Source of the DNA: an uncultured Lachnospiraceae bacterium
GTDB taxonomy: Bacteria; Bacillota; Clostridia; Lachnospirales; Lachnospiraceae
Length of the DNA: 64,000 nucleotides
NCBI GenBank assembly: GCA_947629865.1
Contig: CANRFJ010000010.1
Location: forward strand, 1-64,000
Direction: 5' to 3'
The notes under the pieces are model-generated. The model was not told the origin of the DNA and made no database searches. It worked only from the letters and a program-made list of their open reading frames with translations. The position numbers and the translations under genes are program-made. The first letter of the stretch is position 1; each line of letters opens with the position of its first letter. This document shows, in pieces, positions 36,022-43,619 of the stretch.

Positions 36022-37200
36022 ATGGAAAAATTATTGCCAGTCCTGCACCGGTGTATGGACGAAGACCTGGTGCAGATGATACTCAGTAACAGACGTGGGG
36101 CGGAGGCGGCGAAAAAAACCGTCGTCCGCCCTTTTCTTGAAAAAGGAAGACTGCTGTTTCAGTTTGCCGAATACCGCGACGGCAAAGTGTTCCACACCAA
36201 TCTGGAACGGGAGGAGGCGCTGGAGCGCATAGAGAAACTTCTGCGCGTATCCTATAAGCAGATCGATATATGGGCCGGAGAGGAGCAGTACTCCGCCCTG
36301 GTGAACCGGCAGGGCAGGGCCTCTGTCCGCCGGAGGCGTTCGGACGTCGTCCCGTCGTCGCGCCGCCTCTCCCATAATCGGGAGAAAGCCGGTATCCTGT
36401 CGCCCGATGTGCCGGTTCCCTTTCTGCGGGAACTGGGAGTACAGACGGCCGACGGGAAGATTGTGAACAAAATGTATAAGAAGTTCCGTCAGATCAATCG
36501 TTTTCTCGAATTTATCCGTGATGTGCTGCCGTCTCTGCCGGACGACCGAAAACTAAAAATCATTGACTTCGGCTGCGGAAAGTCCTACCTGACTTTTGCC
36601 ATGTATTACTATCTAAAGATACTGCGCGGATATGATGTGGACATGACGGGCCTCGATCTGAAGGCGGACGTGATTGCCCGCTGCAATGAACTGGCGGAGA
36701 AATTCGGCTATGATAAGCTGCATTTTCTGCAGGGAGACATACAGTCATACGACGGCGCGGAGCAGGTGGATATGGTGGTGACGCTCCACGCCTGTGACAC
36801 GGCCACGGATTTTGCGCTGGCAAAAGCGGTCGGGTGGGGTGCGTAGGTGATACTTTCCGTTCCCTGCTGCCAGCACGAGATCAACCGGCAGATACGGGGA
36901 GATATTCTCAGCCCCGTCCTGAAATACGGGATTTTGCAGGAGAGAATCTCGGCCCTCCTCACCGACGGGCTGCGGGCCAATCTTCTGGAGCAGCACGGGT
37001 ACGACGTGCAGCTTCTGGAGTTTATTGATATGGAGCACACGCCCAAAAATATCCTGATCCGCGCGGTCAGGTCAGAGAGAAAGAAACAGGCGGCGGACGG
37101 GCGAGACGACGCCTTTCGGGACATGTGCGACGCCATGAATCTTCACGGCACGCTGGAAAAGCTGCTGGAGGAACAGCCCGACGCCCACAAAAAAATGTGA
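36022..37200 (+). pseudogene. SAM-dependent methyltransferase gene interrupted by one in-frame TAG
   Basis: Reading one frame from ATG 36022 gives 274 codons, a TAG at 36844-36846, then 117 more codons to TGA at 37198-37200. SAM-binding motifs lie before the stop (KIIDFGCGKSYLTF, TGLDLKAD, VTLHACDTATDFALAKA); the expected next strand and the conserved Cys pair lie directly after it (VILSVPCCQHEINRQ). Both halves are well preserved and the total of about 390 residues is right for the family (Methyltransf_32-like), so a single substitution, such as AAG to TAG, explains it. GTG 36847 with an upstream GGGTGGGG could restart translation and yield a split protein. Confidence 0.8.
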
Positions 37201-37273
37201 TAAAAGTGATTAAAATGGAAAAAGAAGCCGATATATAAAGTGAAGGAAGTAAAGGATTACTAATCGGGGCAGA

Positions 37274-37597
37274 TTGCTCCGAACCTTCAGTCACTGTTGG
37301 AATAAGCTCAGGGAGGAGATTACGGCAGATGCATTATATAAGGTATATCAAATTCAATCCATTGTTCCCGTAAACAATGTAATCAAGGTCAATCACTACA
37401 GAGAGCAGGAAAGAGAAAAAGAGCAGCAGTCGAGCCGCAATTTCTCTGAACTGTTGGAGAGAGAGAAAAACAAGACCAGACGAAAGGCTCCGGAGAAGAA
37501 AGCGCCGTTGAGATTGATGGGCGGATTAAACCAATACAACCGGAAAGCCATGGAGGTATGCTTCTACCTTTCCAGTGAGACCGATTACACAGTATGA
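37274..37597 (+). CDS. small conserved-looking protein of unknown function with doubtful start
   Basis: 107 codons if it starts at TTG 37274, which lacks a ribosome site. The protein-like part begins near ADALYKVYQIQ, has a charged middle (REQEREKEQQSS, LLEREKNKTRRK) and ends with LMGGLNQYNRKAMEVCFYL. A strong GGGAGG (37311-37316) lies five bases before ACG 37322, exactly where an ATG would be expected, so the start codon may have mutated from ATG to ACG. No family recognised. It sits between the broken methyltransferase and ylxM. Confidence 0.5.
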   Translation: MLRTFSHCWNKLREEITADALYKVYQIQSIVPVNNVIKVNHYREQEREKEQQSSRNFSELLEREKNKTRRKAPEKKAPLRLMGGLNQYNRKAMEVCFYLSSETDYTV

Positions 37598-37610
37598 GGA
37601 GGTTGCGTAT

Positions 37611-37655
37611 ATGCAAAACTCTGTGTTTACACCCCTACGCCTTCTGTCGCGGTAA
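37611..37655 (+). CDS. possible 14-aa leader peptide
   Basis: ATG 37611 has GAGGAGG eight bases upstream and reads 14 codons (MQNSVFTPLRLLSR) to TAA. A terminator follows 27 bp later. The arrangement resembles a leader peptide, but no competing antiterminator was found. Confidence 0.3.
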   Translation: MQNSVFTPLRLLSR

Positions 37656-37681
37656 TATGTGCACGGCAGAGGGCGTTTTCT

Positions 37682-37708
37682 ATCTCTCCAGATAGGAGAG
37701 ATTTTTTT
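37682..37708 (+). terminator. intrinsic terminator upstream of the ylxM-ffh promoter
   Basis: ATCTCTCC (37682-37689) pairs with GGAGAGAT (37695-37702) over a 5-nt loop, followed by T7. It separates the small gene at 37274 from ylxM. Confidence 0.9.
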
Positions 37709-37724
37709 GGGCGCAAATTTCCCC

Positions 37725-37753
37725 TTGACATTTTCACCCCCATACGGTATACT
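37725..37753 (+). promoter_or_regulatory. promoter of the ylxM-ffh-rpsP operon
   Basis: TTGACA (37725-37730), 17 bp, TATACT (37748-37753). The predicted start is near 37760, inside the inverted repeat at 37755-37787. Confidence 0.92.
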
Positions 37754-37754
37754 A

Positions 37755-37787
37755 ACCACCTGTAAAGAAAAACACTTTACAGGTGGT
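37755..37787 (+). promoter_or_regulatory. 13-bp perfect inverted repeat at the ylxM start site and ribosome site
   Basis: ACCACCTGTAAAG (37755-37767) and CTTTACAGGTGGT (37775-37787) flank AAAAACA. The left arm begins two bases after the -10 box; the right arm contains the AGGTGG ribosome site for ATG 37794. It could be a repressor operator or an RNA hairpin hiding the ribosome site. Confidence 0.7.
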
Positions 37788-37793
37788 GTTGTT

Positions 37794-38156
37794 ATGGAGC
37801 GAAAGACCTCGTTGAAGGAGCCGGAGGAGATAGTGGAGCTGTCCTACCTGTATGATTTTTACGGGGCGCTGCTGGGCGATAAGCAGCGGGAGATTTTTGA
37901 GGACTATATCCTGAACGATCTTTCTCTTGGCGAGATCGCAGTGGAGCGGCAGATGACAAGACAGGGTGTGTACGACATCGTGCGGCGCGCCCGCATCAAA
38001 CTGCGGGAGTACGAGGAGCGTTTGCAGCTGGTTTATAAATTCCGCCAGACCAGGGAGAGACTGGAGCAGATCGAGGCGATTGCGGGAGCCGGAGCCGACA
38101 GGGAGACGGCGGGGGCGATTACCCGACTGGCGGAGGAGATATATGACATCATATAG
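37794..38156 (+). CDS. ylxM: YlxM/p13-like DNA-binding protein
   Basis: 120 aa. Sigma-70 region-4-like helix-turn-helix: DKQREIFEDYILNDLSLGEI then RQMTRQGVYDIVRRA, with a charged helical tail. YlxM is encoded just before ffh in most Firmicutes and is linked to SRP function. The ATG at 37794 lies seven bases after AGGTGG. The inverted repeat over its own promoter suggests feedback control. Confidence 0.92.
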   Translation: MERKTSLKEPEEIVELSYLYDFYGALLGDKQREIFEDYILNDLSLGEIAVERQMTRQGVYDIVRRARIKLREYEERLQLVYKFRQTRERLEQIEAIAGAGADRETAGAITRLAEEIYDII

Positions 38157-38171
38157 CAGGGAGGTGGCTGC

Positions 38172-39518
38172 GTGGCATTTGACAGTCTGACAGAGAAACT
38201 GCAGAATGTATTCAAGGGGCTTAGGAGCAAGGGACGGCTGACAGAAGCAGATGTCAAGGCGGCCCTGCGGGAAGTCAAGATGGCGCTGCTGGAGGCGGAC
38301 GTCAACTTCAAAGTAGTCAAAAACTTCATCAAAGCCGTTCAGGAGCGGGCTACCGGCGAGGACGTGCTGAACAGTCTGACTCCGGGCCAGACCGTGATTA
38401 AATATGTAAATGAAGAACTGGTTCGCATGATGGGAGAGACGCCGGAGGAGTTAAAACTCCGCCCCGGCAATGAGATCACCGTCATCATGATGTGCGGGCT
38501 GCAGGGCGCCGGCAAGACGACGGCCACGGCCAAGATTGCGGGAAAGCTAAAGCAGAAGGGGAGACGGCCGCTTCTGGTGGCCTGCGACATCTACCGTCCG
38601 GCGGCCATAGAGCAGCTGCAGATCAACGGAGATAAGGTAGAGGTTCCGGTATTTTCCATGGGTACCGGACACAGTCCGGTGGATATAGCCAGGGCCGGCG
38701 TAGAACACGCCAGGAAAAACGGAAACAACGTCGTGATACTGGACACGGCGGGACGCCTTCATGTAGACGAGGAGATGATGGAAGAACTGGTCCGCATCAA
38801 GGAAAATACAGAGATAGACCAGACGCTTCTGGTGGTGGACGCCATGACCGGACAGGACGCTGTGAATGTGGCCGGCACGTTCCATGAAAAACTGGGCGTG
38901 GACGGCGTGGTTCTCACCAAGCTGGACAGTGACACCAGAGGCGGTGCGGCGCTGTCGATCCGCGCCATCACCGGACGCCCCATTTACTATGTGGGCATGG
39001 GTGAGAAGCTGTCGGATCTGGAGCAGTTTTATCCGGATCGCATGGCCTCGCGGATCCTCGGCATGGGAGATGTGCTGACGCTGATCGAAAAGGCCGAGGC
39101 GGAAATAGATGAGGAAAAAGCCGCTCAGATGGCGAAAAAGATTAAAAAGGCCGAGTTTGACTTCAATGATTTTCTGGAGCAGATGCAGCAGATGAAGAAG
39201 ATGGGCGGTCTGTCACAGATACTCAGTATGCTCCCCGGCATGGGACTGCCGTCGGATCTGGAGATTGACGACGACGCCCTCAAGGGCACAGAGGCCATTA
39301 TCTACTCCATGACATTGGAGGAGCGCACCAATCCGGCCATTATCAATCCGTCCAGAAAGCGGCGGATCGCAGACGGGGCCGGTGTGGATATAAGCGAGGT
39401 AAACCGGCTGATTAAGCAGTTTGAGCAGAGCCGCAAGATGATGAAGCAGATGTCGGGCATGATGTCCGGCAGGGGCCGCAGAAAGGGCGGGTTCCGTTTC
39501 CCCTTCGGGGGCATGTGA
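38172..39518 (+). CDS. ffh: signal recognition particle protein Ffh (SRP54)
   Basis: 448 aa. N-helix bundle, then a GTPase G domain ([43 protein letters not shown]) and a Met-rich M domain ([31 protein letters not shown]) binding SRP RNA and signal peptides. GTG start at 38172 after GGGAGG. Located 15 bp after ylxM. Confidence 0.96.
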   Translation: MAFDSLTEKLQNVFKGLRSKGRLTEADVKAALREVKMALLEADVNFKVVKNFIKAVQERATGEDVLNSLTPGQTVIKYVNEELVRMMGETPEELKLRPGNEITVIMMCGLQGAGKTTATAKIAGKLKQKGRRPLLVACDIYRPAAIEQLQINGDKVEVPVFSMGTGHSPVDIARAGVEHARKNGNNVVILDTAGRLHVDEEMMEELVRIKENTEIDQTLLVVDAMTGQDAVNVAGTFHEKLGVDGVVLTKLDSDTRGGAALSIRAITGRPIYYVGMGEKLSDLEQFYPDRMASRILGMGDVLTLIEKAEAEIDEEKAAQMAKKIKKAEFDFNDFLEQMQQMKKMGGLSQILSMLPGMGLPSDLEIDDDALKGTEAIIYSMTLEERTNPAIINPSRKRRIADGAGVDISEVNRLIKQFEQSRKMMKQMSGMMSGRGRRKGGFRFPFGGM

Positions 39519-39588
39519 TGGTTTCGGGGGGATATATCCCCTTGATATATACAGTAAGGCAGCAGGACAGCTGAAGGAGGTGAAAGAT

Positions 39589-39831
39589 GTGGTAAAGATT
39601 CGATTAAAGAGATTAGGCCAGAAAAAATCCCCGTTTTACCGGATTGTAGTCGCTGACGAGAGAGCTCCGAGAGATGGAAAGAACATCGCCGAGATCGGTA
39701 CTTATGATCCGAACCAGGAGCCGTGCGTGATCAAAATTGACGAGGAGGCAGCCAAAAAATGGCTGGCAGACGGCGCACAGCCTACGGACGTGGTTGCCCG
39801 TTTGTTCAGACAGGCAGGTATTGAAAAGTGA
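39589..39831 (+). CDS. rpsP: 30S ribosomal protein S16
   Basis: 80 aa, the usual size; [20 protein letters not shown] and IGTYDP are family signatures. I start at GTG 39589, eight bases after AAGGAGG (39574-39580); the GTG at 39580 overlaps that site. Part of the ffh-rpsP-khpA-rimM-trmD order. Confidence 0.96.
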   Translation: MVKIRLKRLGQKKSPFYRIVVADERAPRDGKNIAEIGTYDPNQEPCVIKIDEEAAKKWLADGAQPTDVVARLFRQAGIEK

Positions 39832-39867
39832 TGCGTTGTCTTTTTGCGCGCAGGATTGGAGGCAAGT

Positions 39868-40095
39868 ATGAAAGAGTTAGTTGAAGTGATTGCCAGTGCC
39901 TTAGTGGACAATCCCGAAGCCGTTGTTGTCACAGAGACAGAGGACGACAAAGAGATTGTCCTGAGTCTGAAAGTCGCTCCTGAGGACATGGGAAAAGTAA
40001 TCGGCAAGCAGGGGAGGATTGCAAAGGCGATCCGCACCGTAGTCCGTGCCGCAGGTTCCAGGGGAGAAAAGAAAATTATGGTGGACATTCAGTAA
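39868..40095 (+). CDS. khpA: KH-domain RNA-binding protein KhpA
   Basis: 75 aa: a single KH domain with the GKQG loop (MGKVIGKQGRIAKAIRTVVR). KhpA, with KhpB, binds many RNAs and affects cell elongation in Gram-positives. ATG 39868 is five bases after GGAGG; the longer frame from 39844 is not needed. Confidence 0.93.
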   Translation: MKELVEVIASALVDNPEAVVVTETEDDKEIVLSLKVAPEDMGKVIGKQGRIAKAIRTVVRAAGSRGEKKIMVDIQ

Positions 40096-40134
40096 AGAGC
40101 GCCGGCGCGGTGTTCCGACGCCGTGCCGTAAACA

Positions 40135-40164
40135 ACCCTGCAAGGATTCTTGCAGGGTGTTTTA
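40135..40164 (+). terminator. hairpin between khpA and rimM
   Basis: ACCCTGCAAG (40135-40144) pairs perfectly with CTTGCAGGGT (40149-40158) over a GATT loop, followed by GTTTTA. The short T-run suggests a leaky terminator or processing site that lowers rimM-trmD expression relative to rpsP. Confidence 0.6.
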
Positions 40165-40191
40165 CAACATACTGGAAAAAGGAAGGAAAAA

Positions 40192-40701
40192 ATGGAGGAT
40201 TTACTTCGTATAGGCGTGGTCACGACCACTCACGGCCTGAGGGGGGAGGTCAGGGTATTTCCCACCACAGACGACGTCAACCGCTATAAACTCTGCGACG
40301 AGGTACTGTTGCAGACGGGGCGGGAGACGCTCACCCTGCATGTGGAGCGGGTGAAATTTTTTAAGAATATGGTAATCCTGAAATTCAGGGAATTTGATAC
40401 GATAGAGGAAGTGGAGCGCTTCCGGAAGTGCGATTTGATGGTGACGAGGGCAAACGCCCTGCCCCTCGCAGAGGGGGAGTATTACCTCTGCGACGTCATC
40501 GGCTCGAAGGTAGAGGACGAGGAGGGCGCGCCGATCGGCACGGTAACAGACGTGCTGGAGACGGGGGCCAACAACGTCTTCGTCATTGAGACCTTAGACG
40601 GCGGGGAAGCGCTGTTTCCGGTGATTCCGGACTGCATCAAAAAAGTAGATGTAGAGGAAAAAAGGGTGATTGCCTATGTCATGAAAGGGCTGATGGAATG
40701 A
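40192..40701 (+). CDS. rimM: 16S rRNA processing protein RimM
   Basis: 169 aa. N-terminal RimM barrel ([19 protein letters not shown]) and C-terminal PRC barrel ([20 protein letters not shown]). Assists maturation of the 30S head. ATG 40192 is five bases after GGAAGG. Its stop overlaps the trmD start (ATGA, 40698-40701). Confidence 0.95.
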   Translation: MEDLLRIGVVTTTHGLRGEVRVFPTTDDVNRYKLCDEVLLQTGRETLTLHVERVKFFKNMVILKFREFDTIEEVERFRKCDLMVTRANALPLAEGEYYLCDVIGSKVEDEEGAPIGTVTDVLETGANNVFVIETLDGGEALFPVIPDCIKKVDVEEKRVIAYVMKGLME

Positions 40702-41444
40702 GATATTATGTCATGACGCTGTTTCCGGAAATGATTGAGGCGGGAATGAGCAGCAGTATCCTCGGCCGGGCCAGAAAAGAGGGGAAAATCGATCTGAAGA
40801 CCGTAAATATCCGAGACTATACGCTGGACAGGCACGGGCGGGTAGACGACTACCCCTATGGCGGGGGCGCCGGTATGGTGATGGAGGCGGAGCCCGTATA
40901 CCGTTGCTATGAGGCGATATGCAGCGAGATCGGCCACAGGCCGCGGCTGGTATACCTGACGCCCCAGGGCTCTGTGTTCGAGCAACGGCTGGCAGAGGAA
41001 TTTGCGGCGGAGGAGACGCTCGTATTTCTGTGCGGACACTATGAGGGAGTTGACGAGCGGGTACTGGAGGAAATTGTGACCGACTATGTATCCATAGGCG
41101 ATTATGTCCTCACCGGAGGAGAACTGCCGGCCATGGTGATGATGGACGCCATTGCAAGGCTTGTGCCCGGCGTCCTGCACAACGACGAGTCCGCCGGAGA
41201 GGAGAGCTTCTCGGACGGGCTTCTGGAATATCCCCAGTACACGCGTCCGGCCCAAATCCTCGGCAGAGAGGTTCCGGAGGTGTTATTGTCCGGCCATCAC
41301 GAGAACATACGCAGGTGGCGGCTTGAGCAGTCGGCGGAGCGGACGCGGCAGAGGCGTCCGGATTTGTACGCCGATTGGGAGGAGAGGCAAAACGAGGGTT
41401 CCCAGGGGGCCAAAACAGAGAGAAAATTTACCACGGGAACTTAA
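40698..41444 (+). CDS. trmD: tRNA (guanine37-N1)-methyltransferase
   Basis: 248 aa SPOUT-class enzyme methylating G37 next to the anticodon to prevent frameshifting. Signatures: [38 protein letters not shown] and the knot region [17 protein letters not shown]. Coupled to rimM by overlapping stop and start. Confidence 0.97.
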   Translation: MRYYVMTLFPEMIEAGMSSSILGRARKEGKIDLKTVNIRDYTLDRHGRVDDYPYGGGAGMVMEAEPVYRCYEAICSEIGHRPRLVYLTPQGSVFEQRLAEEFAAEETLVFLCGHYEGVDERVLEEIVTDYVSIGDYVLTGGELPAMVMMDAIARLVPGVLHNDESAGEESFSDGLLEYPQYTRPAQILGREVPEVLLSGHHENIRRWRLEQSAERTRQRRPDLYADWEERQNEGSQGAKTERKFTTGT

Positions 41445-41456
41445 ACTACAAGTGTC

Positions 41457-41485
41457 TTGCATTTTAGGCCGTGAAAAGGTATAAT
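41457..41485 (+). promoter_or_regulatory. promoter of hisB-hisIE
   Basis: TTGCAT (41457-41462), 17 bp, TATAAT (41480-41485). It begins 13 bp after the trmD stop. Confidence 0.88.
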
Positions 41486-41522
41486 ATAAAGTAACATGTT
41501 ACAGTGAAAAGGAGGAGCAGCC

Positions 41523-42110
41523 ATGAGCCGTTTTGCGCGATGTGTGCGGGACACCAGAGAGACGGAGATCGCAGTGGAACTGAATCTGGACGGAACGGGA
41601 GAGTATGACATTGACACAGGCATCGGATTCTTTGACCACATGCTGGAGGGATTTGCCAGGCATGGTCTCTTTGATTTGACGGTGTCGGTTCACGGCGATA
41701 CCCATGTGGACGCCCACCACACGGTGGAGGACACCGGAATCGTGCTGGGGCAGGCGTTCCTTGAGGCCCTGGGCGAGAAGGAGGGCATCTCGCGGTTTGG
41801 ATACTTTATCCTTCCCATGGACGACGCGCTTGTTCTGGCTTCCCTGGATTTTTCGGGACGGACGTACTTCGCATACGAGGCGGAGCTGGCTGCGGAGCGG
41901 CTGGGAACGATGGAGACGGAGACGGTTCGGGAGTTTTTCATGGGGCTCGCATCCGGTGCGCAGATGAACCTTCATATCCGGCAGCTGGCCGGACAGAACA
42001 CCCACCACATTGTGGAGGCGATGTTCAAGGCGGTGGCCAAATCCATGGATATGGCCTCGATGATTGACGGGCGGATTGAGGGAGTGCTCTCCACAAAGGG
42101 AGTTCTGTGA
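41523..42110 (+). CDS. hisB: imidazoleglycerol-phosphate dehydratase
   Basis: 195 aa, the monofunctional form. Sixth step of histidine synthesis. Two metal-binding repeats: DTGIGFFDHMLEGFARHG with DVDAHHTVED (HVDAHHTVEDTG), and later QLAGQNTHHIVEAMFKA. GGAGGAG precedes the ATG. Only hisB and the fused hisIE occur here; the other his genes must be elsewhere. Confidence 0.96.
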   Translation: MSRFARCVRDTRETEIAVELNLDGTGEYDIDTGIGFFDHMLEGFARHGLFDLTVSVHGDTHVDAHHTVEDTGIVLGQAFLEALGEKEGISRFGYFILPMDDALVLASLDFSGRTYFAYEAELAAERLGTMETETVREFFMGLASGAQMNLHIRQLAGQNTHHIVEAMFKAVAKSMDMASMIDGRIEGVLSTKGVL

Positions 42111-42135
42111 GGCATCAGGAGCAAGTGGGTTGAAG

Positions 42136-42158
42136 ACAAACCCGACAGTTTGTTTTTT
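42136..42158 (+). terminator. weak terminator-like hairpin between hisB and hisIE
   Basis: ACAAAC (42136-42141) and GTTTGT (42148-42153) with a 6-nt loop run into T6. The stem is only 6 bp and AT-rich, so it is probably leaky. Confidence 0.35.
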
Positions 42159-42178
42159 CGCCCGAAATGGAGGAGTAT

Positions 42179-43420
42179 ATGGCATACAAGAAGATTATTC
42201 CCTTTATCAACGGGGAGAATGAATTGACGTCAAACATTATCCGAATGGCGGAGGAGTATTGCTTTGCCGGTGCGGACGAGTTGTTTTTATATAATTATTC
42301 CAAGATCGAGAGCGAGAGGGAGGAGTTTCTGTCCGTGCTGAAGGAAGTGGGACGCAGGATCGATATCCCCTTTCTGGCGGGCATGTATGCGGGCCGGTTT
42401 GAAGATGTGAAAAAGACCTTTTACACGGGGGCCGATCGGGTTGTCATCAAATATGAGATATGCCCCTCCGAGGCGCTCATCAAAGAGGCGGTTGGACGCT
42501 TTGGCAGCGACAAGATACTGATTGAGGTAGATGATGAGGTTCCCTTTGAGCGGATTGCCTTTCCGGTGGACACCCTGCTTGTGAAGCATGTGGACGCCGG
42601 CGTGCCGCTGGAGATGAAGATACAGGCGTGCCGCAAGCAGATCCTTATACGGGACAGCCTTCTGCGCAACGACCTGGAGGATTTGCTGAGGCTGCAGGGC
42701 GTGGTTGGCGTCTCCACCAACTATTTTGAAAAACGGGATCTGTTAAAGATAAAGCGTCAGATGAAAGAGGCGGGCATCGAGGTGAACACCTTCGAGTCGG
42801 CGATTCCCTTTTCGGATTTCAAGACGGATCGGGACGGACTGGTTCCATGCGTGGTACAGGACTACCGCACAGGCCAGGTGCTGATGTTAGCCTATATGAA
42901 CGAGGACTCGTACAGGGCCACCTGCGACACAGGGCGCATGACCTATTACAGCAGGAGCCGCCATGAACTCTGGTGCAAGGGGGAGACCTCCGGACACTTC
43001 CAGTATGTCAAGGAGCTCTCTTTAGACTGCGACGGTGACACCCTGCTGGCCAAAGTACACCAGATCGGGGCGGCCTGTCACACAGGCTCCTACAGTTGTT
43101 TCTTCAGGGAACTGGCAAAGATGGATTACAACGACACCAATCCTCTCACAATCTTGGAGGAGGATTTCCAGACGATAATGGAGCGGAAGGCGCACCCGAA
43201 GGAGGGTTCCTACACCAATTATCTCTTTACCAAGGGAATTGACAAGATACTGAAAAAATGCGGGGAGGAGGCATCCGAAATCATCATTGCGGCCAAAAAT
43301 CCGGAGGCGGAGGAATTAAAGTACGAGATAGCGGACTTCCTCTACCACATGATGGTTCTGATGGCGGAGTGCGGTCTGACCTGGGAGGACATAACAAGAG
43401 AACTTGCCAACCGGCGGTGA
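42179..43420 (+). CDS. hisIE: HisF/HisA-like domain fused to HisI-HisE (PR-AMP cyclohydrolase / PR-ATP pyrophosphatase)
   Basis: 413 aa, about twice a normal HisIE. Residues 1-205 resemble a HisA/HisF barrel ([54 protein letters not shown]), but the first catalytic Asp (IIPCLD in HisF) is Asn and the GGGIR phosphate loop is replaced by AGMYAGR, so this part looks degenerate. HisI follows ([34 protein letters not shown], zinc cysteines in [20 protein letters not shown]), then HisE ([14 protein letters not shown]). Steps 2 and 3 of histidine synthesis. ATG 42179 is five bases after GGAGG. Confidence 0.9.
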   Translation: MAYKKIIPFINGENELTSNIIRMAEEYCFAGADELFLYNYSKIESEREEFLSVLKEVGRRIDIPFLAGMYAGRFEDVKKTFYTGADRVVIKYEICPSEALIKEAVGRFGSDKILIEVDDEVPFERIAFPVDTLLVKHVDAGVPLEMKIQACRKQILIRDSLLRNDLEDLLRLQGVVGVSTNYFEKRDLLKIKRQMKEAGIEVNTFESAIPFSDFKTDRDGLVPCVVQDYRTGQVLMLAYMNEDSYRATCDTGRMTYYSRSRHELWCKGETSGHFQYVKELSLDCDGDTLLAKVHQIGAACHTGSYSCFFRELAKMDYNDTNPLTILEEDFQTIMERKAHPKEGSYTNYLFTKGIDKILKKCGEEASEIIIAAKNPEAEELKYEIADFLYHMMVLMAECGLTWEDITRELANRR

Positions 43421-43468
43421 CAGAGACGATACAATGTATGATACATAAAATAAAAAGGAGGAGACACA

Positions 43469-43606
43469 ATGGCAGTATTATCCGCATTTGGCGAATACAT
43501 TATCCGGCTGGTGATATTCACGGCTGTGGCGGCGGCGGGTATCGCGATCGGAATCAAATGGAGAAAGTCTAAGAACGAAAAGGAAAAGACAACAGAGACA
43601 GAATAG
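43469..43606 (+). CDS. 45-aa small membrane protein
   Basis: ATG 43469 follows AAGGAGGAG. The peptide starts MAVLSAFGEYIIRLVIFTA, has one hydrophobic helix (about residues 10-29) and a highly charged tail (WRKSKNEKEKTTETE). It ends 13 bp before pilB, so it is probably co-expressed with the pilus genes. No family recognised; the clean ribosome site and hydrophobic pattern support a real gene. Confidence 0.72.
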   Translation: MAVLSAFGEYIIRLVIFTAVAAAGIAIGIKWRKSKNEKEKTTETE

Positions 43607-43619
43607 CGGGTGATTTACG

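Noticed and set aside
36844-36846. Pyrrolysine or other recoding of TAG
   Set aside because: TAG terminates several housekeeping genes in the window, no pyl gene is present, and the protein is not a methylamine methyltransferase.
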